DNA of 64,000 nt from DASPPM01 sp052143835 (lineage in GTDB: Bacteria; Pseudomonadota; Alphaproteobacteria; JACZXZ01), in contig JBKQRV010000187.1 of the NCBI GenBank assembly GCA_052143835.1, forward strand, positions 1 through 64,000. Reading direction: 5' to 3'. This document shows positions 52,604 through 61,687 of the stretch, one piece after another. Within the stretch, counting starts at the first letter, position 1. Each line of letters starts with the position of its first letter. Both the position numbers and the translations under genes were made by a program. Below the pieces are notes generated by a model. The model searched no databases. It saw nothing but the letters and a program-made list of their open reading frames with translations, and was not told the DNA's origin.

Positions 52604-53429
52604 GCTCGAGCTCGGGGAGGAGGAAGCGGCGGAAGAGGGGATAGTTCTCGACCATGGGGAAATGGCCGATGCCGGGCATGATGGTGAAGCGCGCGCCCGG
52701 GATCGCGCCCGCGACCGCCGCGGTCATCTCCGGCGTGCAGGAATAGTCGTATTCGCCGGTCAAGAGCGAGACGCGGCACTTGTTGGTGTCGATGCGCCGG
52801 ATGTCCTCGCGCGCGTCCCAGTCGTTCGAGTAGAAATGCACGTCGCCCTGATAGACGCCGGGTCCGGATTGGCTGTAGTACCACCAGTTCTCGCGCTTGC
52901 CCGCCTCGGGGCTCGCGGGCGCATTGAGGCCGTAGGTGTAGCTGGCGCAGAGCTCGCCGCCGTGGATCGCCGGATGGTGGAGGAAGTCGTTGTAGCGCCC
53001 GGGCGCGTAGGTGCTGCTCTCGAGCCCGATGATGCCAGAGAGCTCGTCTTGATGATCCGCCGCGAGCTTGAGCACGATCGCACCTCCCATCGAGCAGCCC
53101 ATGACGACCGGACGCTCGAGCCCGAGGGCGAGCCACACCGCGCGGACCATGGCGAGGTAGCTTTGGGTGGTGAGCCGATACTTGGCGAGCCACCACCCGG
53201 CGGGCGGGGTCGAGCGGCCGTGCCAGGGGAGGTCGAAGGCGATGACCCGGAAGCGGCGCGTGACTTCGGCATCGTTGAGCAGGTGGCGGTATTGCCGGCT
53301 GTCGGCACCCGCGGTGTGAAGGCAGAGGAGCGCCCGTCCCTGCCCCGCCTCCTCGACATAGATGCGGCAGACGTCGCCCTCAAGCGAGACCGGGAGATAG
53401 CGGCCGAGGATGGGCTCGTACTCAGCCAT
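52590..53429 (-). CDS. alpha/beta hydrolase
   Basis: This is a 279-residue alpha/beta-hydrolase-fold esterase or hydrolase. It has the nucleophile elbow GCSMGGA (Ser), an acid in LTGEYDYSC and His in GIGHFPMVENYP. The front segment AFDLPWHGRSTPPAGWW is typical for dienelactone- or haloalkane-like relatives. I use the ATG at 53429 (MAEYEPILG), overlapping the upstream gene by 8 bp, so the pair is translationally coupled. Substrate is unknown; the enzyme lies among small catabolic genes. Confidence 0.85.
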   Translation of the reverse strand: MAEYEPILGRYLPVSLEGDVCRIYVEEAGQGRALLCLHTAGADSRQYRHLLNDAEVTRRFRVIAFDLPWHGRSTPPAGWWLAKYRLTTQSYLAMVRAVWLALGLERPVVMGCSMGGAIVLKLAADHQDELSGIIGLESSTYAPGRYNDFLHHPAIHGGELCASYTYGLNAPASPEAGKRENWWYYSQSGPGVYQGDVHFYSNDWDAREDIRRIDTNKCRVSLLTGEYDYSCTPEMTAAVAGAIPGARFTIMPGIGHFPMVENYPLFRRFLLPELELMAG

Positions 53430-53832
53430 TCGTCGCTCCAGGCGCACGCATGAGGTTCATCATCCGATGCAGCGCCCGCGCGTTCTGCATGGCGACGAGG
53501 CTGTCGCCCTCGAGCACGAACTCGGGCACGCGCATCAGCATCGCGAAGAAGTCGTGGAAGAGAGGCGGGGGCGCCGGGCTCAGGAACTTGCGCCACACCT
53601 CGAGCGGGGCGCGGAAGCCGAAGGAGGCGCGCACGTCGAGGCGAGGATTGGCCACGATCTCCCCGATCCGCCCCTTCTCGATGCGCAGCACGTAGCGCCG
53701 CTCGCCGAAGCCGAGGGAGAGCGACGTGGTGAACCAGTCGCCGACGACCTTCATCTCCGCATCGCCATTGACCCGCTCGCGGAAAGCCTCGAGCCAACCG
53801 AGCCCCGGGAAGCCGCGCTGGATTTCGGCCAT
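53422..53832 (-). CDS. SCP2-like small protein
   Basis: This is a 136-residue protein starting MAEIQRGFPGLGWLEAF. The middle beta-rich part (MKVVGDWFTTSLSLGFGERRYVLRIEKGRI, then DVRASFGFRAPLEVWRKFL) and the hydrophobic helical end resemble the sterol-carrier-type (SCP2) lipid-binding fold, but I am not sure. It overlaps the hydrolase gene and likely works with it on a hydrophobic substrate. Confidence 0.55.
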   Translation of the reverse strand: MAEIQRGFPGLGWLEAFRERVNGDAEMKVVGDWFTTSLSLGFGERRYVLRIEKGRIGEIVANPRLDVRASFGFRAPLEVWRKFLSPAPPPLFHDFFAMLMRVPEFVLEGDSLVAMQNARALHRMMNLMRAPGATNG

Positions 53833-54006
53833 GTCCACCCCTTGCTCGCCCCGCCGCGATGATAGTACGTTCACGAAGGCTCTTCCAAGAGAATGCCTGC
53901 GCGTGGCCGCGAGGTCTTCGTCACATCGCCCCTCGCCCATCGAGCGCAAGCGCGGCACCCGCCTGCGGCCGGCAGGAACGGGAGAAACGTCAGGGAGGCA
54001 AGAGCG

Positions 54007-54903
54007 ATGCCCGAGCAGCTCGGCTTCATCGGCGTCGGCAAGATGGGCGGCCCCATGGCGGGACGGCTCCTCGATGCCGGTCACAAGCTTACGATCTTCG
54101 ATACGAGTGCCGCAGCCCTCGCCCCCCTCGTCGCGCGCGGTTGCGAGCCGAAGCGATCGGCGCGCGAGGTGGCGTCCGCGGTCGAGACCGTATTCCTGAG
54201 CCTGCCCACGCCCGACATCGTGCGCGCAGTCGCCATTGGCGAGGGCGGCATCGGCGAAGGCAAGCGCGTCAAGACCATGGTCGATCTCTCGACGACGGGG
54301 CCGCGCATCGCGGCCGAGATCGCGTCAGCACTCGCCGAGAAGGGCATCGCCGCGGTCGATTCGCCGGTGAGCGGCGGCGTCGGCGGCGCCGAAAAAGGCA
54401 CGCTCGCGGTCATGGCCGCATGCGCAAGAGAGCACTTCGAGCGGCTCGAGCCCGTCCTCAGGATCTTCGGCAAGGTCTTCTACATCGGCGCGCGGCCCGG
54501 CATGGGCCAGACCATGAAGCTCGCCAACAATCTGATGTCGGCGGCGGCAATGGCGATCTCGTGCGAGGCCATCGTCATGGGGACCAAGGCGGGCCTCGAC
54601 CCGCAGGTGATGGTCGACGTCATCAACGCGGGCAGCGGCCGCAATACCGCGACGGAGGTCAAGTTCCCGCGCTCGATCCTGCCGCGCACCTTCGACTACG
54701 GCTTCGCCACCGGCCTCATGTACAAGGACGTGAAGCTCTGCCTCGAGGAGGCGGAGGAGCTCAAGGTACCGATGTGGGTCGGGAGTGCCGTGCGCTCGCT
54801 CTGGCAATACGCCAATGGCGAGCTCGGGCCCGCGAGCGATTTCACCGCAATCGTCCAATGCATCGAGAAATGGGCGGGTGTCGAGGTGAAGCGCGGCAAC
54901 TGA
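54007..54903 (+). CDS. NAD(P)-dependent 3-hydroxyisobutyrate dehydrogenase-family oxidoreductase
   Basis: This is a 298-residue beta-hydroxyacid dehydrogenase. The Rossmann motif is at the N-terminus, GFIGVGKMGGPMAGRLLDAG. Further family motifs are DSPVSGGVGGAEKGTLAV and the catalytic lysine in GQTMKLANNLM. The family includes 3-hydroxyisobutyrate dehydrogenase and tartronate semialdehyde reductase. The ATG has GGGAGG 10-15 bases upstream. It is the first gene of a plus-strand catabolic series. Confidence 0.9.
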   Translation: MPEQLGFIGVGKMGGPMAGRLLDAGHKLTIFDTSAAALAPLVARGCEPKRSAREVASAVETVFLSLPTPDIVRAVAIGEGGIGEGKRVKTMVDLSTTGPRIAAEIASALAEKGIAAVDSPVSGGVGGAEKGTLAVMAACAREHFERLEPVLRIFGKVFYIGARPGMGQTMKLANNLMSAAAMAISCEAIVMGTKAGLDPQVMVDVINAGSGRNTATEVKFPRSILPRTFDYGFATGLMYKDVKLCLEEAEELKVPMWVGSAVRSLWQYANGELGPASDFTAIVQCIEKWAGVEVKRGN

Positions 54904-54964
54904 CGGCCGCGCTTGAGCTCGGACAAGGCTTCGAGCGGTCCTTGCGGAAAGGGAGAGCAATATC

Positions 54965-55765
54965 ATGGCGACCAGCGACGCTTACGAGGTCTATGCCGTC
55001 CGCTACGCCCATCACCCGCGGCGCGCGAGCGAGAATTTCCTCGGCGGCGATCCGCACGACGGGCCCATGCCGATCGACTACTTCGTGTGGGCGATCACCG
55101 GCAAGGGGAAGACCTTCATCGTCGACACGGGCTTCGGCAAGGACATGGCGGAGAAGCGCCAGCGCCAGCTCATCCGCTCGCCGGCCGACGGGCTCAGGCC
55201 GCTCGGCATCGATCCCTTGGGCGTCAAGGACGTCATCATCACCCACATGCATTACGACCATGCGGGCGGCCTCGACCTCTTCCCCAACGCGACCTACCAC
55301 ATCCAGGAGAAGGAGATGGCCTATACCACCGGCCGCTGCATGTGCCATGGGGCGCTCAGTCATTCCTTCGAGGCCGAGCACGTCACCGGCATGGTGCGCC
55401 GGCTCTTCGAGGGACGCGTCGCCTTCCATGACGGCGACGAGGAGCTCGCCCCCGGTCTCAGCGTGCATTTCATCGGCGGTCACACCATGGGCCTGCAGGC
55501 GGTGCGCGTGCTGACGCGGCGCGGCTGGGTCGTCATCGCCTCCGACGCGGCGCATCTCTATGCCAACATCGAGCAGGAGCGGCCCTATCCGATCATCTAC
55601 AACCTCGGCGACATGCTCGCGGGCTACGGCAAGCTGCGGCGCCTCGCCAGCACGCCCGCGCATGTCGTCCCCGGCCACGATCCCCTCGTCATGAAGCGCT
55701 ATCCGGCCGCGCGCCAGGAGCTCGACGGCATCGCGGTGCGCCTCGACGCCGAGCCGACAGCGTAG
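54965..55765 (+). CDS. metallo-beta-lactamase-fold lactonase-like hydrolase
   Basis: This is a 266-residue member of the AHL-lactonase-like branch. It has the zinc signature THMHYDHAGGLDLF, His in GGHTMGLQAV, an Asp in ASDAAHLYANIE and a final His in VPGHDP. These would bind two zinc ions. The substrate could be a quorum-sensing lactone or a metabolic lactone from the neighbouring pathway. It lies 61 bp after the dehydrogenase. Whether it quenches signals is unknown. Confidence 0.87.
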   Translation: MATSDAYEVYAVRYAHHPRRASENFLGGDPHDGPMPIDYFVWAITGKGKTFIVDTGFGKDMAEKRQRQLIRSPADGLRPLGIDPLGVKDVIITHMHYDHAGGLDLFPNATYHIQEKEMAYTTGRCMCHGALSHSFEAEHVTGMVRRLFEGRVAFHDGDEELAPGLSVHFIGGHTMGLQAVRVLTRRGWVVIASDAAHLYANIEQERPYPIIYNLGDMLAGYGKLRRLASTPAHVVPGHDPLVMKRYPAARQELDGIAVRLDAEPTA

Positions 55766-55796
55766 GCTTGCTTGCGGACATGATGAGCGCAGCACA

Positions 55797-55935
55797 CCCC
55801 CCTCCCGCCCGAGGCCTGCGGCCTCGGGCGACCTCCCCCTCAAGGGGGGAGGGGCAGCGCTGCAAGGGATTGAGAGGCGCGTTGCTGCACTCCGAATAGC
55901 CCCTCCCCCCTTGAGGGGGAGGGTAGGGAGGGGGG
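55797..55935. repeat. composite palindromic repeat abutting the SMP-30 gene
   Basis: Outer arms CCCCCCTCCC and GGGAGGGGGG mark the ends. Inside are CCCCCTCAAGGGGGGAGGGG and the reverse block CCCCTCCCCCCTTGAGGGGG, plus a GCCCGAGGC/GCCTCGGGC hairpin near the left end. The design is like the repeats at 2760 and 52049, but the sequences differ. Its last bases, GGAGGGGGGT, directly precede the ATG at 55937. Confidence 0.8.
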
Positions 55936-55936
55936 T

Positions 55937-56806
55937 ATGGGGTCCACGACGATGAAGCGAGACGACGCCAAGCCGGAGGTGCTGCTCGCCGGGCTCACCT
56001 TCCCGGAGGGGCCGCGTTGGCGCGAGGGCAAGCTGTGGTTCTCCGATTTCTATTCCCAGCGCGTGCTCACCGTCGATCTCGAGGGGCATGCCGAGACGAT
56101 CGCGGAGGTGCCGAAGCGCCCCTCCGGCCTCGGCTGGACGCTCGACGGCCGCCTCCTCGTCGTCTCCATGCTCGATCATCGCGTGCTGCGGCAAGATGCG
56201 GGAAAGCTCGAGCTCTATGCCGATCTCGCTTCCCTCGCGACGGGACCCTGCAACGACATGGTGGTCGATAGTACCGGACGCGCCTATGTCGGCAACTTCG
56301 GCTTCGATCGCCATGCCGGCGAGGCGCCGCGCACGACCTCGGTCGCTCGCATCGATCCCGACGGCCGCGTCGTGCGCGCGGCCGAGGAGCTGTTCTTTCC
56401 CAACGGCATGGCGATCACGCCGGACGGCAGGACGCTCATCGTCGCCGAGACCTATGCCAAGCGGCTTACCGCCTTCGCGATCGGCCAAGGCGGCGGCTTG
56501 GAAAAGCGCCGCGTCTTCGCCGAGCTCGGGGAGTGCTTCCCCGACGGCATCTGCCTCGACGCCGAGGGTGCGGTCTGGGTCGCGGATGCGCGGGGGAGCC
56601 GGGTCATCCGCGTCTTCGACGGCGGCCGCGTCGCGCGCACCGTCTCGACCGGCGAGCAGGGCACCTTTGCCTGCATGCTCGGCGGCGCGGACCGCCGCAC
56701 TTTGTTCATCTGCACGAGCTCGGGCAGCGGTCCCGCCCAGGCAACGAAGCGCGACGGGCGGATCGAGACCGTGCGGGTCGATATCCCCGGAACCGGGCTG
56801 CCGTAA
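55937..56806 (+). CDS. SMP-30/gluconolactonase family protein
   Basis: This is a 289-residue six-bladed beta-propeller lactonase-like protein. Recognisable parts are LAGLTFPEGPRWREGKLWFSD (metal Glu), LATGPCNDMVVDSTGRAY with the key Asn-Asp, and FPNGMAITPDGRTLIVAET. Relatives hydrolyse sugar lactones or diisopropyl fluorophosphate. Its start codon abuts a palindromic repeat, which supplies the purine-rich ribosome site; an ATG 15 bp later is an alternative. It precedes an SDR by 9 bp. Confidence 0.88.
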   Translation: MGSTTMKRDDAKPEVLLAGLTFPEGPRWREGKLWFSDFYSQRVLTVDLEGHAETIAEVPKRPSGLGWTLDGRLLVVSMLDHRVLRQDAGKLELYADLASLATGPCNDMVVDSTGRAYVGNFGFDRHAGEAPRTTSVARIDPDGRVVRAAEELFFPNGMAITPDGRTLIVAETYAKRLTAFAIGQGGGLEKRRVFAELGECFPDGICLDAEGAVWVADARGSRVIRVFDGGRVARTVSTGEQGTFACMLGGADRRTLFICTSSGSGPAQATKRDGRIETVRVDIPGTGLP

Positions 56807-56815
56807 GAGGGGAGC

Positions 56816-57637
56816 ATGGCCGACGACAAGAAGCCGCAAGACGACGCCGGCCTCGCCGGCAAGGTCGCGATCGTGACCGGTGCCGGCTCGCAAGGCGACG
56901 GCATCGGCAACGGACGCGCGGCGGCGATCCTCTTGGCGCGCGCGGGCACGCGCGTGCTGGCGGTCGACCGCCTTGCCACGCTCGCCGAGCGCACCGTCGA
57001 GATGATCGCCGCCGAGGGGGGAATTGCCGCAGCCTGCGTCGTTGACGTGACCGAGGAGGCGCAATGCCGCGAAATGGTGGCCGAGGCCTTGCGCCGCTTC
57101 GGCCGGCTCGATTTCCTCGACAACAACGTCGGCATCGACGGGCGCGGCAGCGTCGTCGAGGTGGCGCCCGAGGAGTGGCGCCGCGTGATGCAGACGAACG
57201 TCGAGAGCATATTCCTCTCGGCGAAGCATGCCATCCCGGCGATGATCGAGAGCGCCGGTAGAGGCGCCATCGTCAATGTCTCGTCGATCTCGGCCTTGCG
57301 TCCGCGCGGCCTCACCCCTTATTCGGCATCGAAGGGCGCGGTGATCGCGCTCACCCGCGCGATGGCCGTCGACCACGGTAGTGCCGGCATCCGCGTCAAT
57401 TGCGTCGCTCCCGGTCCGGTCTACACGCCGATGGTCTATGCGGCCGGCATGAGTGCTGCCGCGCGCGAGCGGCGCCGCCAGGCCTCGGTGCTCGGCATCG
57501 AGGGAACGGGCTGGGACGTGGGCCACGCCGTGCGTTTCCTCCTCTCCGACCATGCCCGCTACATCACCGGCCAGACCCTCGTCGTCGACGGCGGCGTCAC
57601 CCTCCTCGGACCCGCGCGGGCGCCCGGAACGCAGTGA
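56816..57637 (+). CDS. short-chain dehydrogenase/reductase
   Basis: This is a 273-residue SDR with the cofactor loop IVTGAGSQGDGIGNGRAAAI, LDNNVGIDGRG and the catalytic YSASK. The extra GDGIGNGRA insert in the glycine loop is shared with the SDR at 58245, so the two are likely paralogues. The ATG follows an AAGAGGGGAGC site. It is closely followed by the CMD protein gene and then the second SDR. Substrate unknown. Confidence 0.9.
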   Translation: MADDKKPQDDAGLAGKVAIVTGAGSQGDGIGNGRAAAILLARAGTRVLAVDRLATLAERTVEMIAAEGGIAAACVVDVTEEAQCREMVAEALRRFGRLDFLDNNVGIDGRGSVVEVAPEEWRRVMQTNVESIFLSAKHAIPAMIESAGRGAIVNVSSISALRPRGLTPYSASKGAVIALTRAMAVDHGSAGIRVNCVAPGPVYTPMVYAAGMSAAARERRRQASVLGIEGTGWDVGHAVRFLLSDHARYITGQTLVVDGGVTLLGPARAPGTQ

Positions 57638-57671
57638 GCGGGTTCCGTCACTCGAAAGGAGCATCCGGATC

Positions 57672-58223
57672 ATGGCACGCGTGCCTTATCTCGACAAAAA
57701 GGACTTGGCACCCGAAAACCAGGACCTGCTCGCGCGCAACATCAACCTCTTCCGCGCCCTCGTGCACAGCCCGGGGGCCGCGCGGCGGCTGCAAGGCATC
57801 GGGCAATATATCCGCCACCAAAGCCGCCTCGACCCGCGCCTGCGCGAGATGGCCATCCTCCAGGTCGGCTATCTGACGCGCTCGGCTTACGAATTCTCGC
57901 ACCACATCAAGATCGGCCGCGACTTCGGCGTCTCGGAAGGCGACCTGCGCGAGCTCATCGAGGAGAGCGACGGCCAATCCACGATGCTCGATCCGGCCGC
58001 GCGCGCGGCCATCCGTGCTGCGCGCGAGATGACGCGCGACCTCGCCATGACCGACGAGACGTTCGCCGAGCTCAAGAAGCATCTCGACGACGAGTGCCTG
58101 ATGGACCTCATCATCACCATCGCCTACTACAACGCCGTGGTGCGTCTGCTCGCCACGCTCAAGATCGACGTCGAGAAGGACTATCTGCCTTACCTCGAGG
58201 AATTTCCCTTGCCCACGGAGTGA
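57672..58223 (+). CDS. carboxymuconolactone decarboxylase (CMD/AhpD-like) family protein
   Basis: This is a 183-residue all-helical protein. The core LVHSPGAARRLQGIGQYIRHQSRLDPRLREMAILQVGYLTRSAYEFSHHIKIG carries the CMD family helical pattern with the EFSHH motif, but not the CxxC of AhpD peroxidases. It starts at ATG 57672, where an AAAGGAGCATCCGGATC site precedes. It sits between two related SDR genes and may handle a lactone or a peroxide by-product. Confidence 0.83.
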   Translation: MARVPYLDKKDLAPENQDLLARNINLFRALVHSPGAARRLQGIGQYIRHQSRLDPRLREMAILQVGYLTRSAYEFSHHIKIGRDFGVSEGDLRELIEESDGQSTMLDPAARAAIRAAREMTRDLAMTDETFAELKKHLDDECLMDLIITIAYYNAVVRLLATLKIDVEKDYLPYLEEFPLPTE

Positions 58224-58244
58224 GCCGCGGGAGAGAGGTTAGAG

Positions 58245-59045
58245 ATGCGTCTTCAAGGAAAGATCGCCGTCGTCGTCGGCGCCGGCCAGAGCCCCGGCGA
58301 AGGCATGGGCAACGGCCGGGCGACCGTGCTGCGCTTCGTCGAGGAAGGGGCAAAGGTCCTCGCGGTCGACCGCAACCTGGCGTCGGCCGAGGAGACGGCG
58401 GCGATGGCCGCCGAGAAGCGCGGGGAGTGCGTTGCCTTCGAGGCCGACGTGACCAAGGAGTCGACGCTCGCCGCCGCGATCGCAGCCGCCCACGGGCGCT
58501 GGGGCCGCATCGACATCCTCCACAACAACGTCGGCGTCAGCATCGCGGGGGGCGACGCGCCACCCCATGCCATCACCGAGGAGGCCTTCGACCGCATCTA
58601 CGCCATCAACCTGCGCGGCACGGTGATGGCGTGCAAGCACGTGCTGCCGATCATGCGCGCGCAGCGCGCCGGCGTCATCATCAACATCTCCTCGGTCGCC
58701 GCGTGGGAGAACTATCCCCTCGTCGCCTACAAGGCGACCAAGGCGGCGATGATCGCCTTCACCCAGCAATTGGCCATCCAGAACGCCGAGTACGGCATTC
58801 GCGCCAACGCCATCCTGCCGGGCCTCATGGACACGCCCATGGCGGTCGACACCCGCGCGCGCGTGAGCGGGAAGAGCCGCGCCGAGGTGGTCGCCGCGCG
58901 CAACGCGCGCGTGCCCTTGCGCGGCCGCATGGGAACAGCCTGGGACGTGGCCAACGCAGCGCTCTTCCTCGCCTCCGACGAGGCGAATTTCATCACCGGC
59001 GCCGCCCTCCCGGTCGATGGCGGGGCACTCGTCAATATCGGGTGA
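58245..59045 (+). CDS. short-chain dehydrogenase/reductase (paralogue)
   Basis: This is a 266-residue SDR with VVVGAGQSPGEGMGNGRATVL, HNNVGVSIAGG and the catalytic YKATK. It shares the expanded glycine loop with the SDR at 56816 and a similar C-terminal region (LPVDGGALVN). The ATG has AGAGAGGTTAGAG upstream. It is the last gene of this plus-strand series; the island with the DNA methylase follows. Confidence 0.9.
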   Translation: MRLQGKIAVVVGAGQSPGEGMGNGRATVLRFVEEGAKVLAVDRNLASAEETAAMAAEKRGECVAFEADVTKESTLAAAIAAAHGRWGRIDILHNNVGVSIAGGDAPPHAITEEAFDRIYAINLRGTVMACKHVLPIMRAQRAGVIINISSVAAWENYPLVAYKATKAAMIAFTQQLAIQNAEYGIRANAILPGLMDTPMAVDTRARVSGKSRAEVVAARNARVPLRGRMGTAWDVANAALFLASDEANFITGAALPVDGGALVNIG

Positions 59046-59294
59046 GGGGCGTCGGCATTTGGCGCAGCGCGGGGCTCATTCGGCTATGCGTAACAGAACA
59101 CGTCTGGACAATCGGCGAGCTTGTGGAGGCCGCGCTTGCGATGCTGCCGATTGCGCCTGTCACGACCGCCCAGGAACGACGTCAGCACTTCCGCGTAATA
59201 CAGGGTGCCCTCTTAAGAAACTCGAAAAACCGCTGTACTTGCCTCACCGCGCAGCCTAAAATCGGTGCGATTATGCGAGTCGAGCAGGAATGTC
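59046..59294. other. left boundary region of the methylase island
   Basis: No gene is supported. The right part (about 59190-59290) becomes AT-richer than the catabolic genes to the left, including CTTAAGAAACTCGAAAAACC. A ribosome-like GCAGGAA precedes the methylase start. No tRNA, integrase or obvious direct repeat marks an attachment site. Confidence 0.4.
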
Positions 59295-61682
59295 ATGAAC
59301 AAGAAATGGGCGAACGCGTTGGGGTTGGTGGATACCCCCCTTTTTGCCCAGGAACAAGTTCCGGAAGGCGAGCATCACCTCCTTTTGGATAATGTACGGG
59401 GCAGCTTTGGACTATCCCATTGCCTCGCATGGAATCCTGATACCCCAAGTTGGGCTTGGTCCTCTGGCGTGCTTCATCACGTCACGATAACTTCAGACCG
59501 CGTGATTTTGAATCGATGGGATCGTTCAGAAAGCTCACACTATACGCTTGAAAGCGTCACAAGGAAGCTTAGCCGCTTCTATGATCGCATCGCGTACAGT
59601 CAGGCCGAAATAAACAAGACCGTTGCAATGCACGCGGTGGACTGCTTCCGGCGGCTCCGATCAATGTTTGGCCCGGACCAACAAGCCGGTGCATTATCCG
59701 CCTTTCTCTTGATTCTCGGATCTATGTTGAAGTCGCACGACGCCGAGATATTCGATCACGCGGACGCGGTGACGAGTGAATTTGACCTAAATGTAGACGC
59801 GCCAGATTTCCTTAAGCGACTGACAGCGGATTTCATTGGACATTTTGTGTCAGGATTCCGGAGGCCGGCTCTCGCCGCCGGTCATGCAATTGAAACGATA
59901 CCATCTCTCGTCGTTCGTCATGCCGGCGCAATGGTTTTTCAGGAAGCGCATTTTGACCTGATCCAGCGCGGTCTATCCGATATTTTTGGGGTCCCCGCTC
60001 CCGCGGCTGTATCGATCAATACAGCAAGTGGCGTTCATTTCACACCGCCCGGTCTTGCACGCGCACTTGTTGAGCAGGCCTTGCGCTCTTACGGGCTGTT
60101 GTCACCAGAAATTACGATTCTTGACGCGGCTTGCGGGTCTGGCTCAATCTTACACGAGGCGCTCCGAACTCTTCGCGATTCCGGTTACGCTGGAAATGTG
60201 AAAGTCATTGGCTTCGATGAGTCAATTTATGCAGTTGAAATGACAAGGTTCACGCTTGCTGCTTTGAGGCGTGATTGGCCAGACTTCAAGATTTCAGACA
60301 CTAGAATTGAGCATCGCGACTCATTAGATGACCACCCGTGGCCAACGGCAGATATTATTTTAATGAATCCGCCTTTCGTTTCGCTGCGTGAACTTACTTT
60401 CCACCAAAAACAACTCGTTTCGAAAATTCTTGGGAAGTTTGCGCGCGGCAGACCGGATATGTCGATGGCGTTCGTTGAGCGTGGCCTGCAGGCTCTTGCT
60501 CCAAAAGGAGTGTTGGGCACGCTGCTGCCCGCGGGCGTTTTGAGTATGACATATGCGCGGGATTGGCGGTCGCACTTGCTCGACGAAGCGTCCATTTCGT
60601 TTTTAGCGGTTTTTTCAGAATTGGGACTTTTCAGACTTGCGACAGTTGAGACGGGCTGTGTGGTTTTACGCAAATCTCCTAACGATGGGTCCTCGCTGTT
60701 CAGGTCCCTTTGGGTTGGAGAAAAGAAAAATGCCACGTCCGAAGCGTTGCGATTTCTTCGGCGCACGACTCAAGATATCTTTAGCGGGACAGCAAGCGAA
60801 GGTTGGACCTTGGATGAAGCCTCAACGGCGACCTTACGCGGAAGTCCCACCTGGAGGCCGAGACCGGGAACACTTCGACGCGAGTTAGAGAAAATTGAAA
60901 CTTACGTGCCCACAACGGTACGCCATCTTTTTGATGTTAAGCAAGGGGCCATCCCTGCACCGAGGGATGCTTTCATGATCGACGAACCTAGATGGCATTT
61001 GATGTTACCGGACGAACAGCGATGGTTCCGTCACGTTGCCGAGAACGAAAATATTCGCGACGGTCAAATTTTGCCCGGATTGTATATTTTTTATCCAAGA
61101 TCAAAAGGGCTACCGCCCTTGGACAATGAAAAATCTCTTGCTGAAAATCTACCTACCTTCAGCAAGCACCTCATGACGTTTAAGGCAGCACTGAAGCAAC
61201 GCCGCGGCAAGCATGATCGATGGTGGGAACTCGGAGAGGACAGAAAATGGTTGCGTTCGCCTACCAAGAAAATCGTCTCTTCGTACTTTGGGCAGTCCGG
61301 CTCGTTTGCGTTCGACTCGACCGGAGATCACATTATTGTCCAAGGATATGGATGGCTGCCCCGATGGACGGTGCCGCATAAATTGGGCGTTACGATAAAC
61401 GACATCTTTAACGCATATGTCGTGATCTTCAATTCTTTGTTTTTCACGGAACTGCTGAGCGAAGTTTGCCCAACGGTCGGTGGCGGCCAGCTTAATTTAA
61501 GCAAGCGGTATTCCGAGAGGGTTCGGTTGCCTGATCTGCTTGGGAGGATCGAGTCAACGGCTGCCATCGATCATGTGGTGCGCGATCTTTCTTTTGTCGG
61601 GGAGCAAATCGCAAGGAGCGGTCTTGCCGTCGCGCCTAGGTCAAAATCCGAAGAGCTCGTCCGGTCACTATATGGGATTTAG
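59295..61682 (+). CDS. N6-adenine DNA methylase-like protein of a restriction-type system
   Basis: This is a 795-residue protein. Residues 1 to about 240 are of unknown fold. The methylase core follows: HFTPPGLARALVEQAL (about 247), SAM motif ILDAACGSGSILHEAL (about 274), FDESIYAVEMTRFTLAAL and catalytic motif ILMNPPFVS (about 356). Residues about 470-795 resemble a target-recognition part (YPRSKGLPPLDN, LNLSKRYSERVRLP). No nuclease motif is obvious. Codon use and lower GC mark it as foreign against its neighbours. The partner gene begins 5 bp after its stop. Confidence 0.75.
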   Translation: MNKKWANALGLVDTPLFAQEQVPEGEHHLLLDNVRGSFGLSHCLAWNPDTPSWAWSSGVLHHVTITSDRVILNRWDRSESSHYTLESVTRKLSRFYDRIAYSQAEINKTVAMHAVDCFRRLRSMFGPDQQAGALSAFLLILGSMLKSHDAEIFDHADAVTSEFDLNVDAPDFLKRLTADFIGHFVSGFRRPALAAGHAIETIPSLVVRHAGAMVFQEAHFDLIQRGLSDIFGVPAPAAVSINTASGVHFTPPGLARALVEQALRSYGLLSPEITILDAACGSGSILHEALRTLRDSGYAGNVKVIGFDESIYAVEMTRFTLAALRRDWPDFKISDTRIEHRDSLDDHPWPTADIILMNPPFVSLRELTFHQKQLVSKILGKFARGRPDMSMAFVERGLQALAPKGVLGTLLPAGVLSMTYARDWRSHLLDEASISFLAVFSELGLFRLATVETGCVVLRKSPNDGSSLFRSLWVGEKKNATSEALRFLRRTTQDIFSGTASEGWTLDEASTATLRGSPTWRPRPGTLRRELEKIETYVPTTVRHLFDVKQGAIPAPRDAFMIDEPRWHLMLPDEQRWFRHVAENENIRDGQILPGLYIFYPRSKGLPPLDNEKSLAENLPTFSKHLMTFKAALKQRRGKHDRWWELGEDRKWLRSPTKKIVSSYFGQSGSFAFDSTGDHIIVQGYGWLPRWTVPHKLGVTINDIFNAYVVIFNSLFFTELLSEVCPTVGGGQLNLSKRYSERVRLPDLLGRIESTAAIDHVVRDLSFVGEQIARSGLAVAPRSKSEELVRSLYGI

Positions 61683-61687
61683 AGTCG

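Noticed and set aside
59295..61682. BREX PglX or DISARM methylase
   Set aside because: Neither the size nor the neighbours fit: no PglZ, BrxC, DrmA or DrmB-like gene is within the window.
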